Source: Juglans regia | Lineage: Eukaryota > Streptophyta > Magnoliopsida > Fagales > Juglandaceae | Assembly (NCBI RefSeq): GCF_001411555.2 | Contig: NC_049903.1 | Span: 12,567,234 to 12,631,233, forward strand | Direction: 5' to 3' | Length of the DNA: 64,000 bases | Shown: positions 12,421 to 26,417 of the stretch, piece after piece | How the letters are laid out: the number at the start of each line of letters is the position of its first letter | Numbering within the stretch: the first letter of the stretch is position 1 | The notes under the pieces: generated by a model | The model's input: only the letters and a program-made list of their open reading frames with translations | Told to the model about the DNA's origin: nothing | Databases searched by the model: none | Made by a program: the position numbers and the translations under genes

Positions 12421-15400
12421 GCGTTCAAGATCTCGTTTTTGTTTTTTCTTTGCCGACATGGCACTTTCTGATCCACCAAGTCCAAAAGATTCAGTTTTTC
12501 AAGGTTCTAACCAATATAATTGTAACACGTATAGATTTCAGATTATACTCACCGGATATTTGGATATGTTGTTCTTTTTAATTAAATAATAATTATAATT
12601 AGAACAGTAGCATCTCCAATCAAAAGCAATATATATTATTGACATTAAAAACTCTATTCTCAAGTTGGAATATAAAATATATCTAATAAAATATTTATAT
12701 ACTATAATTTAATTTAAAAAATAAATTTTAAAATTTAAATCTTACAAATTAAAATTTAATATTTTTATTATTATAAATAGTGTATCGTACACATCAACTT
12801 GATAATAGAATAACTCGATTGATATTTATAGAAGAAATATATGTGGATTTTTGGTTTGTTTGTTTTGGGAGATAGGATAATATCAATAATTAAGTGGATT
12901 AAACACCACTTTGAGACATAATTAAAAAATAGAAACAATGATTATATATTGGTTAAATAAACAAGAATATCATATTACATATAGGCTAAATTTCAATTTC
13001 CAGGTCAACAAACATTTTGTTGAAAGATGACACTTGTTGAACGATATGTATAGTAGATTTTTCTTAAAGACAAGATGGTCACGTGGGTAGGAATGGAGAA
13101 CCATACGTGTCATTCAATATTGATGGCTTTTCACTATCGAGGTTTCACATCTACCTATCCATAAGGGAAAATATTTATAATAGTAAATTATACAATTGTC
13201 ATATAATTATTTTAAAAATAAATAAATAAAACATAAAATTTACATAAAAAAAATTAATTTTTTAATAGTAAACCTCACTATTTTTCAAAACGATTATGCG
13301 ACGTTTACACTCTTCACAGTTGTACGTAGAATTACTCAACCACAAATGAAAAATTGCGAAATTTGAATGAAATGGAAAGGATGCCAATTCTTTAGATGGT
13401 TTGCATTTAAGATCTTTCACATTTCATTTTCTCTCTGCTTTTTTAAAGCAAGACTGGCAGTAACTTAGTGTAAAAACAAGGGGGAAAAACAAGCAACAAA
13501 GATATCAAGGATAAAGTTTCCTCAAAACCAGGCTAAGAGAAGTTGCTCCAATTGTAACAAAGTAAACCCAGAAGCTTGAAGTTCAGCATTTTCCCAGGAA
13601 AATATTTCAAAAGAAAGCTTATTTAAGAGAGAAAATGGACTTAAAGATCATCATCCCTGCAAGCTATGGACAATGAACATCTACCTAATGGAGAGGCATC
13701 TCTCTCTTTTCGCTTGCGTCAGGGCATTGCTTAGCAAAGTGGTCGTTCTGTAAACGATGAAATATTTGGCTGTTTAAGAAATAATTCTTTGTCCATCACA
13801 AAGAAACAAACTTTAAAAATCTCCCTTAAATAAGGAGGCATAACATGGATCGATCCTCTTTTTAACTTAACATGAAGACCTCAACTCAAAAGCTTACACA
13901 TAAGAATTTGAATGTCTTGTACACATTAGTGTGTTAGCTTTTAAAATCAGGGAAATCCAGAAAACAATAACCTGAATTGCATTTTCACTCTTAGAATCCA
14001 AACTTCAATTTGCTTACAAAATTATGTGATGTGACATCTACTTATAATAAAAACCAAGAAAAAAAAAGGTACACCTCATGATTCAGGGCTAAAGCATTGG
14101 CAGCTAAAAGTTTAGGCTTCATTTTGATCTTTATTTCCTCCTCCTCAGATACCCAAAATCCGAAGCTCCATCCTGGCTTTTTGATAAATGCATGCCATGG
14201 TAATAAGGAAATGAGGGGAGTGAACGAGTATACTTCCATCAAAATCAAACTGATTTCCTTTTCAGATGAAACTGAATTCCCTGCACCCATCTGAATTGTA
14301 ATAGACATTGATTTCAAATCAATGGATATCGTGGGTTGTACTGCTTTGACCCTTTTCCCTCTAGTAAAGAAATTAAAATTCAATTGGTGTAATTAACTCT
14401 TCCACTGCTGAAATTGCTAATCAGTCTACAAGACTGTGCACGTGTGTATTCAAGACTAGATGAGTAACAAGATTCCACTAAACTTAAAAAGAAGGAAAAA
14501 CCAAAAAATCCCTGCCAAACATGGAGAGGGAAGAGGGAAGAAAATGGAGGGCTATACATAGAAATTGGGTGGTCTGATAATTCTACATTCGTAGAGTCTT
14601 GCTACCAATTTAGCATTACTAAATCATAGATTCGTAATCAGCGGGCAAAAAAATTGTTGCACCAACTTCATGACAAATCCTACCAAGTTCACACCATTGA
14701 CAGATTGAAATGCAATCTCCATTTAGATGAACTGAGTAAAAACTTAAACACTAAAAATGATATTCATCCATGAAAGAGATAAGTGGTTAAGTGAACGCAA
14801 AAATAAACAAAGCCAAATTCTAAAATTTCGGAGAGGAAAACCACGATTTGAATGATACAAGCAATGGAACATCAAGTCAAAATAACATGTATCTAGAAAT
14901 TATCAAACCACAAGTGTTAGAAGATAAAAGGCTACAAGCTGGATGCTCTTTTAGTCATATTACAATACAATACAAAGCCTTGGGTTAGTGAGAAACAAGA
15001 TGGCAAGAAGAGAATACTATACAGAGGTAATAAAAAGGTAACAATCCAATTATCTACAAACGTGATTGCACATTCTCAATGTTGCTTCAGATATTCGAAA
15101 TTTGTCAGAAAATTTATTGTACGTACAACTTCTAATAAAGACAAAAAGTGATACAAACTCCACATACCTACTGTTTTTGCCATTAGCAGATATTTCTGCA
15201 TGTTCTTCAAATGACCTGCAGAAAAGGTACAAAATTGTGAAACTGTAATATATTAGATTGAACAGAAGATCATGACAAGCAGCGATATCAGCTAATTTAT
15301 ACGCGCATAACACATCATCTGTCTCTCCAATTCTTCGTGGTAGTTGATGAGCAGTTTGAACCCTTTTTCTCTTCGCAATCTTCCCACTGGTCTATCAACA

Positions 15401-17342
15401 GACAGACCAACTCAGGAGACTACTCCCATTCTTATAAATTCTTAATCCATCAATTCAAACATAGCCTCGTATCTATAGCCATACCCCAATCATCCACCAA
15501 TCCAAACATAGCACTATGCCTATCATCATCCATTCCATGTATCATCTCAAAGTTTGTGATCAGATTCATAACAGTTTTTCACATGATCCAATGACAGAAA
15601 ATTATAACTCAGCATAGGCAACCTCGTGAGAATTTTCACAAATAATTTAGTTGTTGAGAATGCTAGGGTAGTTAATTGAGATCCGTACATGTGATCATAA
15701 TTTCAATCTCTTCAAGCGAAATGTAGCTCAAACACAATAGCTTCTCAGAAAGAAAAATATCGTTTCCCCTCAATCTTTAACATATATGCCTAGTTGGATC
15801 TTTTCAACTAATTTTGACTCCATGTGTTCCATTTAGTTACCAAAATAAAATAACCTTCATATACCTCTTGTAACTCTAACTCTAAGAGAAGTCTTTAAGT
15901 TTATACATACTTTTATGCATATACTATCAAGGAATGAGCAAAATGAATTTGCTGACGTGCTCCTTATGTAAGAGAGATGGAACAGGTTAGAAGTGTATAT
16001 TTTGTTCTGGTCACAACCAGCCAAATTTGCCTGTCTTCGCATGCTACATTTGGATTCTACAGCAATAGAACCAATTCAAAGTATTTCCGTCTTTACATCC
16101 TACATGAACATGCATGTCCAATTGCAAGAAGGAAATTCAGATCAAAAGCCAAGTGCAGTCTTTGAAGATGTAGATGGAAATCAGAGATAACAGAGTACAA
16201 TTCAACAAGGAGAAAACAATTTTTTTTATAAGCTATGTTCAAAGTGTCGCAATGCATGTATGTCAGGAGAAGTCTAGATTAGCACTCAGAAGACGAAAAA
16301 TCAAATTTATGCACAGAGAATCCAGAAAGAAGATAACTGTTGAACAAGAACCATATGGGGGGCGGGGTTCATCACCTGGCAGGCCTCCAAAACTTGAGAT
16401 CTCTTTTTTTATTCTTTTTATTTTTTGAGATATGAGAATTAATTACAGAAGCACAGAAAAGGGGAACCCTACAAAAGAAGGTAAAAGAGTTGTGGTTTAC
16501 AAGAACCATCCCAACCTGGTGGCCCTGAATCCCAAAAAAGCTTTTGAAAAGTGGATTATGGGTCATATGAAAATAGAATGTCAGCAAACTATAAACTAGA
16601 CGAAAGTACAACTCCCCTTTCCACATGCCTGAAAAGAAGTTTTAGTGGTCTTGAATCATGAAGACACCATCATTCAAATCTCCTGATCTCTCCTTGTTAT
16701 TTATACTGGGTTTTGATCTTATTATGTACTTCAATTGTATATTATAATACTTTCCCCTTCCAGGTAGCACCATGAAATTGCCAAACGAATTGTAGGAAGA
16801 GCATCAATGACCCACTACACATTTCCTATGTATGAATGAAATAAAAGATCACAAGCATACCGGATATACATCATAATCCATTTGTACCAAAAAAAATTCC
16901 CAGCCTCTTTTTAGTAAAGATGGAAGAATAAGGAATAATAAAAAATCATAAGCACAAATTTGGGCAATAAGATAAAGGAAGCAGCAGCTGCAAGAATTAT
17001 ATTCCGTAATATGATAACAGTTTGTATACACCTCCTTACGAATAGAATAGCAACTTGAACTGTACAATATAAATATATAAGAGAAAATCCTTATACTACC
17101 TTTTCAACAAAATTAGACAAGCACTCCATAGAGTTGTCAGCTGAGAAAAGAAAGAAAGGGACAAGCACCAAGAGCTGGACCAACAATTAGGCAAGCAACA
17201 GTTCATTGTATAGCTAATTACCTCAAGAGCTCAAGGAGGAAAATAGTATTGAATCTAATCTAGAAGCCATTTTTTGCACTAAAATAGGCAGGAGGGGACA
17301 AGGAGCTGCTATATTCAAGCTAATGAGAAATAAAAGGGGCTC
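12421..17342. other. Intergenic: LHCB1 upstream and SSP4-like downstream region
   Basis: About 4.9 kb with no gene I can support. It begins with the AT-rich LHCB1 distal promoter and contains a fold-back MITE piece near 13248-13336. Short splice-like fragments near 15190-15420 and open frames near 14042-14383 and 15977-16190 do not assemble into a protein. The right end is probably the SSP4-like 3' UTR. Confidence 0.5.
13248..13336. mobile_element. Fold-back MITE family F, half copy
   Basis: The stretch running from TTAATTTTTTAATAGTA to GTACGTAGAATTACTC matches the right half of the family F copies at 36487-36648, 42560-42722 and 47572-47736. The left half is missing or too diverged. Confidence 0.55.
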
Positions 17343-20300
17343 TTATTCTTTGGTACCAAATCTCTTGGCAATGATTGGACGGACATCATCAGCATCAACC
17401 AGGGTCTCCAAGAAGGGAAGTAAGGAAATTAGTGCACTGTCTGATGAATCATCAAACCAACTTTTTATAGGAATCCCATTATTGACTTGCAAACGGAAAA
17501 CCTGAAATGATCAAAATGAGAACAACGCTTAAACAATCTAGCGCCCATGATAGAGATGACTTCTTTTAATTTTTCCCTCTTTCTCCTATGATATATGCAT
17601 TATCATGTCATTGTTAATCAGGTTCAAGAGACCTTATTCAGACTCTCGTTCTTCCTTTTGGAGTTATCTTAAACCGGTTCGCACAGAAATATTTGCCTTC
17701 CTAGATATTAAACTGACGTATTGCAAAATTGGTATTAATTTACTGCCTAATTTACTGCCTAGATATATGCATATCCATAAGATTGAAATTCATGTCTTTA
17801 CTTCTTAAGTTCTTAGAAATCCACATGATGGGAAAATCTTGTCCAATATTAAGCCATTGAATCAGATCCACATAATTTTCACCCAAGTTATTAACCCTTG
17901 GTTTAGCAACAGTCAACCCTCTTCTTTCTGCTATCCCTGAGGATATTCCCAACTTCATAGGAAGAGGCAGGCACTGTCCAACTAAATCCAAGTTGGTAGC
18001 CCAACAAAATCTGATGTCAAAAGTCCATCAACCTAAATCATAAACGTACTGGGCAACAACTCAGAACACCAATGAAAGAAAATTTCAACAAAAGAAAGCA
18101 AGAAAATTAACCAAAAAAATGGAGATACCAAAGGGCCAAACTATCATGATGCCTGGGAAAGTGATGTACCTGAGGAGAATTATCAATTATGGCAACTTTT
18201 GCAAGATCAACACCTAAAACTGTCAAATCTTTAGTGTAACTGCCATCTGCAAAAATGCATGCTTCACGGTAAACTCGGCGAGATATAAGTTTTCCAGCTG
18301 GATCCAGTACATCAAGAAGTTGTTTTGCATAGATGCTTTGGCTTGCAGTAAAAATAACAATTTCAAACATCTCCGCAACTCTCTCCAAGAAAGTATGGAG
18401 ATAAGGCCTCTGTTTCACATATACAGTGTGTTCCTTCATGTCGAAGAAAACAGTGAAGGTGAAGTCCGCATCATCACGGGGTTCCAATGTGGAGTGAACA
18501 AGTGTTTCTGCATAGAAGGACAATTGCATCAATAACATTCACTTAAAGTGAAAAAAAAAGCACAATTTAACTTCAACACACAATGTCAAAGTCAAGGCTA
18601 CTCTCAGATCCCCAAGTTAAAGCACAAATTACTGGCTCCATCAGAACAGAGACCCAAATTATACAGTTCCCTGAACAGAACTCAGTTGGGAATATCAAGA
18701 ACTTTTTAAATCTTTCTCATATTTGTTCCAAAAAGCCGCTTATTCAGAAAATCTTTAACGAAGAAAACAAAATGGGGAACAAATTAAACAGTCAAACTAT
18801 ATGCATACATAGATAAATAAACAAAATACACATATACTTAATGTGTGACTTTATGCCAACTTTCTACAATTTAAATCAATTCATAAAATCTCCCAAAACT
18901 CAGAGATTTCAAATTATCGAGTCCAGTAGTAAACTGTTAGGTTTGCAGCAAATACAAATGCAGTTGTATAAGCACAGTTCACTGGCCAGTCATCTTGAGA
19001 GCTTTCTGATGTTTTCCTCATACATGCAGGCGATGAGACATGTGCACTGCATCTGAGACACCGAAGCTTGATGTCAACAATGGATACTATCCCAGATTGT
19101 ATCACTGAGACCAATGACTCTTAAGAGATCTTCAAAGCCAAATATGGGACCAACAAAATCTGCTGACTTTTCACTATGTTCACTTTCATTAGCTTTAAAA
19201 AAAACATAATTTATCATCTATTGATAACAAAAAATGACCATATGTAGAAGCAATTCCATAACAACAGCATGGATGAGTTTCATTAAGCATTCATACTATA
19301 TAATGCATGAAATATTTGATCAAACAAAATTATTTTAACAAGAAGATGGCAGTAAAGTATACGAATTGGGCCAATAAATACCAAAAACTCCTAGTTCATA
19401 CCATATCCACTGGAAATAATGAGATATCATTTTCATCAAAGCTTGGATAACATAAACGCAAAGGGAGACAGACTCGTATAACTCAAATTCCTTACCATCC
19501 AAATCAAGTACTAGTGTTACAGGTTTCCCATTCTGAGCTTCCTTTGGCAATATAGTGGGCTGAAAATTTGATACCACATCTGAGAGTTCCGGTAAATTTC
19601 TTAGGAACACTTGTGGATCAAAGCACTCTGCCTGATCGGAGTCAGCGTTGACATCGAATTCCTGGTTGCAGGATCTCATTTGATCAATTGCTCGGTACAA
19701 GCTAGTACTATCTGAACCCATCATGGCTTCTTCACATGATTGGGTATTGTTCATATCGCTGGTTCGGACTGTGTCCTCAAGGAAAGGCAGCATCATGCAC
19801 TGTTCAGCCACATCAAACAACAAACTTGGCTCAGCACATTTGTAATCAGGAAAGCAATTGCCCTCACTAATGTCATCGTCAAATGCATGCCCATTGAAGG
19901 GTAAGCTAGTAACAATCATGTCAGATATGTAGAAATCTGATACATCACAAGTTTGGTAATCAGATGAACTTCTATTATCATCAGTGTCATTGGCTCCCAA
20001 CAGTGGTATGTCAGGATCTTTGTTGTTCCCTGTAGCACACCAAGAAAAAAGTTGGGTATTAGACACAATCTCTTCACAATCACATGTAAAAGAAGCATGT
20101 AAACGGGAGTTGAGAAGCATATTCTTTACAATTTCTTTTTTGAAGGCAACTTGGGGTTTATGTTCCAGACAAGGCATGAATACTGCCAGATTTTTTTTTA
20201 AAACATTGAAACACGTATATCTTATTTCTTGTAGCAGTAAAAATTAATGACAAATAAAAAACATATAAGCACCAATCTATGCTTTGAACAACCAGGAAGA

Positions 20301-22328
20301 GCATAAATATATGGTAACAAAGGCAGTCAAGAGAAGAGTCACATCAGTTTCTTTATTTATTTGTATGTTTCTTTAATTATTGTCCACTCCAATGGCATAG
20401 CATTTTCATATTTGTAAAGGTATACCATATATAAAAAATACAGGGGATAAGTGAAAAGAAACTATGGTTAGCCTTTGGTGAGGGTTTCACTGGAAAAACT
20501 TGGAAGAATTTCATGACCATCCCATTTATGGGGGACAGGAAACATATCAGATTGATATTAACTGTTCAACCAAACAAAATCATCAGACCTGCATCATCAT
20601 CAGCTTTAGATTTGGTAATGGGCTCCAAAGAAGGGGAAAAAATCGTCCCTAGGCTTGAACTATGGGTAGATTCCTGCAATAAGATCACGATGCAGAGGAA
20701 GAATAATCAAGAAAAAATTCATAAGTAAACGTATAACACAGACACATTTATATCCACCCAACATCACAAAATACAATTTTCAATTTGATTTTAAATGTCT
20801 TGAGAACAGATGGTACATATTATAAGGAAAATCTCCATCTCCAACCAACACAAATAGGTCCAAAAATAGTTAAGAAAAACTAGTCTCCTTTCCACTAACC
20901 TATATCCAGCAATGATTTCCACCTCCATTAAATTCACCAGATGTCCCAGCCTTAATAAACATGTTTGCAGTCAGGGTCAAAGGGAAGGGAGGTCAATCCC
21001 CAAAAAAAAAAAAGAAAATAAAAATCTCATCCCCATAAAAACATATTATAGATAAAAAAAATAACTATCTCTTCTTAATCTTTTAAAAAATTGTAAGTTA
21101 ACTAAACAAGCACGCACAGACATGCTCTTGCACATTCCTACTAGGCTTTTGCCTATTCTTATGATCAATAAAAATTTATTTACCGATAAAAGAAAATTTG
21201 AGAAATACATCCTTCGGCATCCCAAATATCTGGAAAAAAGCTCCTTACCCACTCGAAAATCTGAAAATCACTTCAGCAAAGTAAAAAGCTTAAAGTGCCC
21301 AAAAATCTTCAAAAGAGTATATATTGGAGTTTTTTTTATCCCTAAAATTAATTGGATTTTTTTTCAAGGTATAAATACTTTATTTTTAATTACATTTTTT
21401 TAGACTATCTTGCTCAAATGATTTTTTGAAAATTAATGCTTGATTGTTGTTACTTTGATGTTTTACGTTGCTTTGGGAATACTTGTAGGAAAATAATGAC
21501 ACGGAAAATTATTTTAAAATGGGTATAGTCCTGCCCCAAATAAAAAAATAAAAATAGAAAGACTGTTCCTATTTGCATTGACTAGACCTCTATGAACTCA
21601 CACATACATCCACAGACGCATCAAAACTACCACAAACACTCCCAAAACACTTCAATTCATTCAACGAGATGTTACGCAACAAATCAAAAGGGACCAACCA
21701 TTGCCATTAAGATAGGTTTCAAGCAAATACTTAACTGCCAACCAGTCAAAATAAAAATAAGAAAAAGGAGTAAATGCAACAGTTTAACCTAATATAAAAT
21801 GGTAAATCTGATCTCTAGTCAATAAACTAATACTCCCCCTCATGTGTGGTTGCAGAACATTTGCAGAACAAGAAATTTTCAGTAGCAGTCAACATGAAAG
21901 TGTACCATTCTCCCGATGATTGCAGAATCAACAAAAAATGATGGCTGCTTCTGAAACTGATAATTTTCTTTATCCAGGAACTCTTCATGGTCAATTGCTT
22001 CATCACTTTCAATGTTCTTCATGGACACTTGTGTGCTTGAAGAAACTATAAGAATAAGGAGCATTAAAAATAAAAACTTCAGGTAAACTCAAATAAGCAT
22101 CTCTAATTATGTGGAACACATGCAAATAATAGTACTCAATGTCTGGACAAGTGGCTTACCATCCTGACATTTATGAATAAAGGAGTCAAATTCTGCTGCT
22201 TGTTCAGAAATCCTGACATACGAGCAAGAGTTTTTGGAAATTTTACTTGACTTTGGACATACATGAAGACCATTTGTTTCTTTGAAACAGCTTGTGCTCA
22301 GTTTGGTCTTCATTTTTAATGAGGGCAT
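17343..22328 (-). CDS. SSP4: CTD small phosphatase-like protein (SSP4-like, HAD/FCP1 family)
   Basis: Members dephosphorylate the C-terminal domain of RNA polymerase II in the nucleus. Exons in transcript order: 22328-22160, 22045-21906, 20673-20589, 20029-19496, 18507-18170 and 17501-17343 (stop TAA). All junctions are GT-AG and in frame, giving 474 aa against about 453 in Arabidopsis SSP4. The N-terminus (MPSLKMKTK...) is low in recognised domains. The catalytic motif DLDETLVHS (D307, D309) is formed only by joining exons 4 and 5. Next come TVYVKQRPYLHTFLERV, IVIFTASQSIYAKQLLD and VAIIDNSPQ (the second HAD Asp pair region). The conserved tail GIPIKSW...RPIIAKRFG is in the last exon. The probable leader exon is 5.9 kb upstream (28186), so a very long leader intron hosts a solo LTR. 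SSP4 and SSP4b are the closest names; which one is not settled. Confidence 0.92.
21133..21193 (+). mobile_element. LINE 3' tail remnant in an SSP4-like intron
   Basis: CTACTAGGCTTTTGCCTATTC followed by CAATAAAAATTTATTTACC and an A-rich end resembles the LINE tails at 1141-1229 and 9300-9415. It is too short for more detail. Confidence 0.4.
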
Positions 22329-22799
22329 TTGATCTGTACTTCAAATATGTACCACAGCCTTGATTCAAGAACATCCGTATGAAAGAAGGTCCTCTAAGCA
22401 ATCAAACCAGCAGCCAAGACTGTATCATGTAAACAATAAAGATAAATAAAGAAGCAACCGATCTGGTAGAACAACACAAAAGATAAAGAAGTATCGTTAA
22501 TTTCTTCATGCTTGTTCTAAGTTCAAAGTACCATTTGCAAAAAGAAAAGATAGATGTGAAGCAACCATAGGAAACAATGAGAACTATGAGATACGGTATT
22601 CAAGCATTGTAAATGCTGTTAAAGAATTAGTGTTTCTAAAAAAACTTAAGCCATCAATATATAATCAAATTAATTTGCAGAACAATAATCTACATACGAT
22701 TATTCACTAAGAACATTAAAATGTTTAGAGGGAGGAAAAGCATCCCAAAATTTATTCCTCAAAGCATATAATTAATGACCATAGATATCATACCCAAAC

Positions 22800-25293
22800 T
22801 ATCACGCCCCGTACCAGGGGGTGAACCCTTTAAACTGAAATCCACAATAATAGGAACTTAAATACAAAAATCCTCCAAAAAAATCAAATATCCCAAAAGG
22901 CAAAAACTCTTCCAAACACAATAAACTAGACATTGGAAAATTTCTCTTAACTCAGACTAATCCATTCATGCCACCTGCCACTTGTCTCACCTTTTGCATC
23001 TAATCCTATCACGTGCTATTTATTCTGACTATCGCAACTGTCAAAGTCATATGAAAAAAATGGTGGAGATAAAGGGGTGAGTCCATTGACTCAATAAGTA
23101 GCAAACCTATAATAATGTGTAAACATGAGCAAGTTACAAGATGTAGAAATAAGTAAGTTCTCAAAAATAGCAGTGATATTTTCATAAACATTTCTTTTTC
23201 AATAACAACATATATACAAAAGAACTTAGGCACAAGCATAATTGAAAAAGCATCAGAAACAGAAACAACGGCCATGTTTACCCCGTCGCAAGGTTGCAAA
23301 TCTGCGGTTAGCCAAGTAGAACATAAATCATTATTTTGCACCAAAATGAGTACAATCAAAACATAGGCCACTATTTTATCCCGTGGCAAGGCCAGAAATA
23401 GGAGCATAACAGAATCTTATGCCTCTGAGTTTTCAGATGCAATGCAATAACAGAAATAGTATACTGACTAGATACTATCATGGAATCAGATCAAAATTTC
23501 AGATTTCATATTTACATTTTATGCAGTAGAGAAATAGAGTACAAAATTTGTTCATGTATACACCAGTCATAATAAGATGTCAGATTTCAAAGTTTAGATA
23601 CAGAAATTAGTGTAGAAAATAACCGAGGTTGTTTTCATAACAAAATATGCAGGTTTTTCACAAAATCAACCTCAATCGGTTTTTGGCAAATTCTAGCATA
23701 AGAGCACCACTTACCTGAACTTTTTAACATCTCTGAGTTACCTCACAACAGTACCAAGCGAATATCGATCATCACCTAAACATAATTACCACAATCTTGA
23801 GTTAACAAAGTTAAACACTGTTTTTAACAGGTATATGTAAGGAGAAAGAGTCTTACCGCACAGGGAGGAAGACAAGGAGCATCACCAAGATTAAGAGGAG
23901 TTGGCCATGACTATGGGTGGAGTTAGGTGGCTACAACCATGAGAAGTAAATGCTGGCCGTGGTTAGTTGGTCTTCTCAATGCAATGTCCAACATGAGAGC
24001 AACTATGAGGCTCAAGGTTGGTTTATGATTGGGCGTAGGGTTGTCATGGAGTGAAAGCGAGGCGGCTCATGGTGCTGTCCGTGGAAGTTGAGGAGAGCAG
24101 AAAAGGAGGAGGAGCAATGGTGCATGCACACAGAGGGTTGAGATCATCCTTTGCTTCGGTTATGGTCTCACGTATGGTCACTGCAATCGGAGTTAAAGAG
24201 GAAGACCCACGTTGCTCAGTGGTTGTTGGGCAGCATGTGGGTGGTTTGGTGGATTCGTGGTGAGACATAGAGTGGAGAACGACAGCGACTTGGCACTGTA
24301 CGTGGTGCTCTATTCAATTTGTGCACAACAGAGGGTGACAGACTCTCGATTTCGGTTGGGGCTGAGTGGTTCTCAAATGAGAGATGGTGAGGCACAGTGG
24401 TTTACGCCTGAGAGGGGGAGCAGCAGCGGCTCGTGGGGGTGCAAAGCGTGTTAAGGGGCTTACGATTGGTGCAATTGTTTTGCCTTGGACTGGTTGCTGT
24501 GTGTGGCTATTTGTTGTGGTGCGGATCATCCAACTACGGCATGGAGGAGCATGTGGTGGGGGACTCGCTGTGTGGCATAGGTTGAGAGGGAAGGCAGGTT
24601 GAGCGGCAGCCCTAGGTTGAAGATGATGTCCTATGTGCATGAGGAAGGCTTATATACATGCCGGTCTAGGGGTGTTTAGGTCTAGGGTTTTCCAGTTGCT
24701 GGGTCATGGTCTTTGGGCCCATTTTTATAGGTTTTGGGTCTTGAGTCCAAAACAAGCCCAACTTGTCCAATAAATATTTTTGGGCTTTTAAAATAAATTC
24801 TTGGGCCTAATACATATTAAATAGGGGCCCACTTGGTCCATAAGTATTAATTGGGCTTTATCCTAATTCTTAAGCCCAGTATTAATTGGGCTTTATCCTA
24901 GAATGTTTTTAGGTGTTCTTTTGTATACTTCATGTGTACAAAGGCTATGCCTATTTCATTCGTATCAATAATATTTACTTCTTACTTATCAAAAAAAAAT
25001 TTTCCATGATCTGCCATAATAAATTTTTGGGCCCATAGCCTATTCAAAGTTGTCCAATAACCCTCAATTGGGCTTTCCAAATATATTAGCCTATTAATAC
25101 CAGCCAAATTCATCCACTAAACCTTAACGGGCCTTAAAATAAACTTTTGGGTCTATGAGCCTAATTAAAATTCTTAGCCAACCTCAATAAAATATAGCTC
25201 ATGGGCTTATCTAAAATGATCCATGAAACCTAATTTAGGCCCAATAAAATTGCCCTTATTCAATCCCTAATAACATTGGATCGGGTTGTTACA
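22800..25293 (-). mobile_element. Candidate solo LTR, 2.5 kb, 5-bp target duplication
   Basis: It is flanked by CAAAC at 22795-22799 and 25294-25298. The minus strand starts TGTAACAACCCG and ends CGGGGCGTGATA (expected CA, mutated to TA). The ends are near-inverted, as in many plant Ty3/gypsy LTRs. A promoter-like TATATAAG is at 24657-24650 on the minus strand, about 640 bp in. No second LTR, primer-binding site or coding domain is seen, so a solo LTR fits best. The upstream part is rich in GGGCC/GGCCCA words. It lies in the presumed leader intron of the SSP4-like gene. Confidence 0.7.
24898..24999 (+). mobile_element. LINE 3' tail nested in the solo LTR
   Basis: The words TTAGGTGTTCTTTTGTATAC and CATTCGTATCAATAATATTT, then an A run, match the 3' tail of the LINE at 1141-1229 almost word for word. 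It contains no coding sequence. It inserted into the LTR after the LTR was in place. The target duplication is unclear because the site is itself repetitive. Confidence 0.65.
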
Positions 25294-25305
25294 CAAACAC
25301 ATCAC

Positions 25306-25319
25306 TTTTTTTTTATAAG
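25306..25319 (-). mobile_element. Minimal LINE-tail insertion with 17-bp target duplication
   Basis: Nine T plus ATAAG (minus: CTTAT plus poly(A)) sits between perfect copies of TTACACAAACACATCAC at 25289-25305 and 25320-25336. Only about five bases of element remain besides the tail. It landed across the end of the solo LTR. Confidence 0.65.
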
Positions 25320-25336
25320 TTACACAAACACATCAC

Positions 25337-26414
25337 TAACCAAGTCAAAGAACAGGTTATCCGACCAGAATGCCTAATAAAATAGGTGTACTCAAGAGCA
25401 TTGACCCCATGCCTTCAAATTTCCTAATATCCATAGCCTTAGATATCACACCAAATGGAAAAAAGGTGTGCTACTCTCTAAGCACACCATATCTCCCCCT
25501 TCCAAAAATGCCCTGCAAGAATCTCTAAAATTGAGTTTGGCAATACCCCTTACTCCCCACAAAAACGTAGACCAATGTCCTAAAGAACGTAGCTACCGGA
25601 CAATGTCTTAGCTGTGAATGTTGATTTGATTAGACTTTGTAACACAGTCAGAAAGGATTTCCTTGCGGCAGGAAAACAACTGAGATAAGTGCAATGGCAC
25701 AGCAATCTCGACTCGAATGGATTAGACCACCAGCACTGCTGCTTGTTAATTCCACAACTCCAGATGAAGGCACTACAAAGGCATGGCTAGGAGAATGGAG
25801 ATCGAAAAAGTCTTTTGCCGGCAATTTTCTCCCTCTTTTTGTATCAGAAAGTCGTGCAGTGAGCATTGGACTTTTTCCTCAAAAGGGGCTTTGCCACAAA
25901 GGGGATGGGGGAGTTGAACCCAATTATGTGCCACAAACCCCCACAAAGAAGGAGCCAAAATGGAATTGAAATTTCCTAAACCCCATGCCAATATTTCATT
26001 CAGTGTTTGGCCCTCCAGATAATGCTCGTTCTGTTAACCATATCTCTATACACATATAATAACCAATTGATAATTATTGCTTCCCCTTATAATTTTTTGC
26101 TGTAAAAACATGTTCTTCGGCTGTCATCGCAAAGATAGAAACCTCTTTTGAGGAAGGTTTTTCTAAATACTCTCTCATGAGAGTAGAAAAAATAGCACAA
26201 TCACATCATCATCAAATGAGATCTAACTTCCCCTCTTTTTGTATATTACACAAAAAAAACACAAAACATTGTGTTGATTGGAGATGTCATTTTCTATGAA
26301 ATATTGGAATACTTACAAATACGTTTTCTCAATAGTTGAAGCGTTTAGAATAACCTTTCAGCGAACATATGCCAAAGTTAAACATCATGGTTCAAGTCCC
26401 ATGCTCTCCGAAAC
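25337..26414. other. Unannotated intronic/intergenic stretch
   Basis: No recognisable gene. The open frame 25694-25969 on the plus strand has no familiar motif. Word usage is less AT-rich than the flanks, so this may be old transposon-derived sequence. Confidence 0.3.
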
Positions 26415-26417
26415 TAA

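Noticed and set aside
14042..14383. 113-codon minus-strand open frame
   Set aside because: No motif and no splice-supported extension; probably chance in AT-rich DNA.
15190..15420. Splice-like minus-strand fragments with coding-like words (for example LLINYHEELERQ)
   Set aside because: The pieces end in stops or lose frame when joined, and fit neither SSP4-like nor any protein I recognise.
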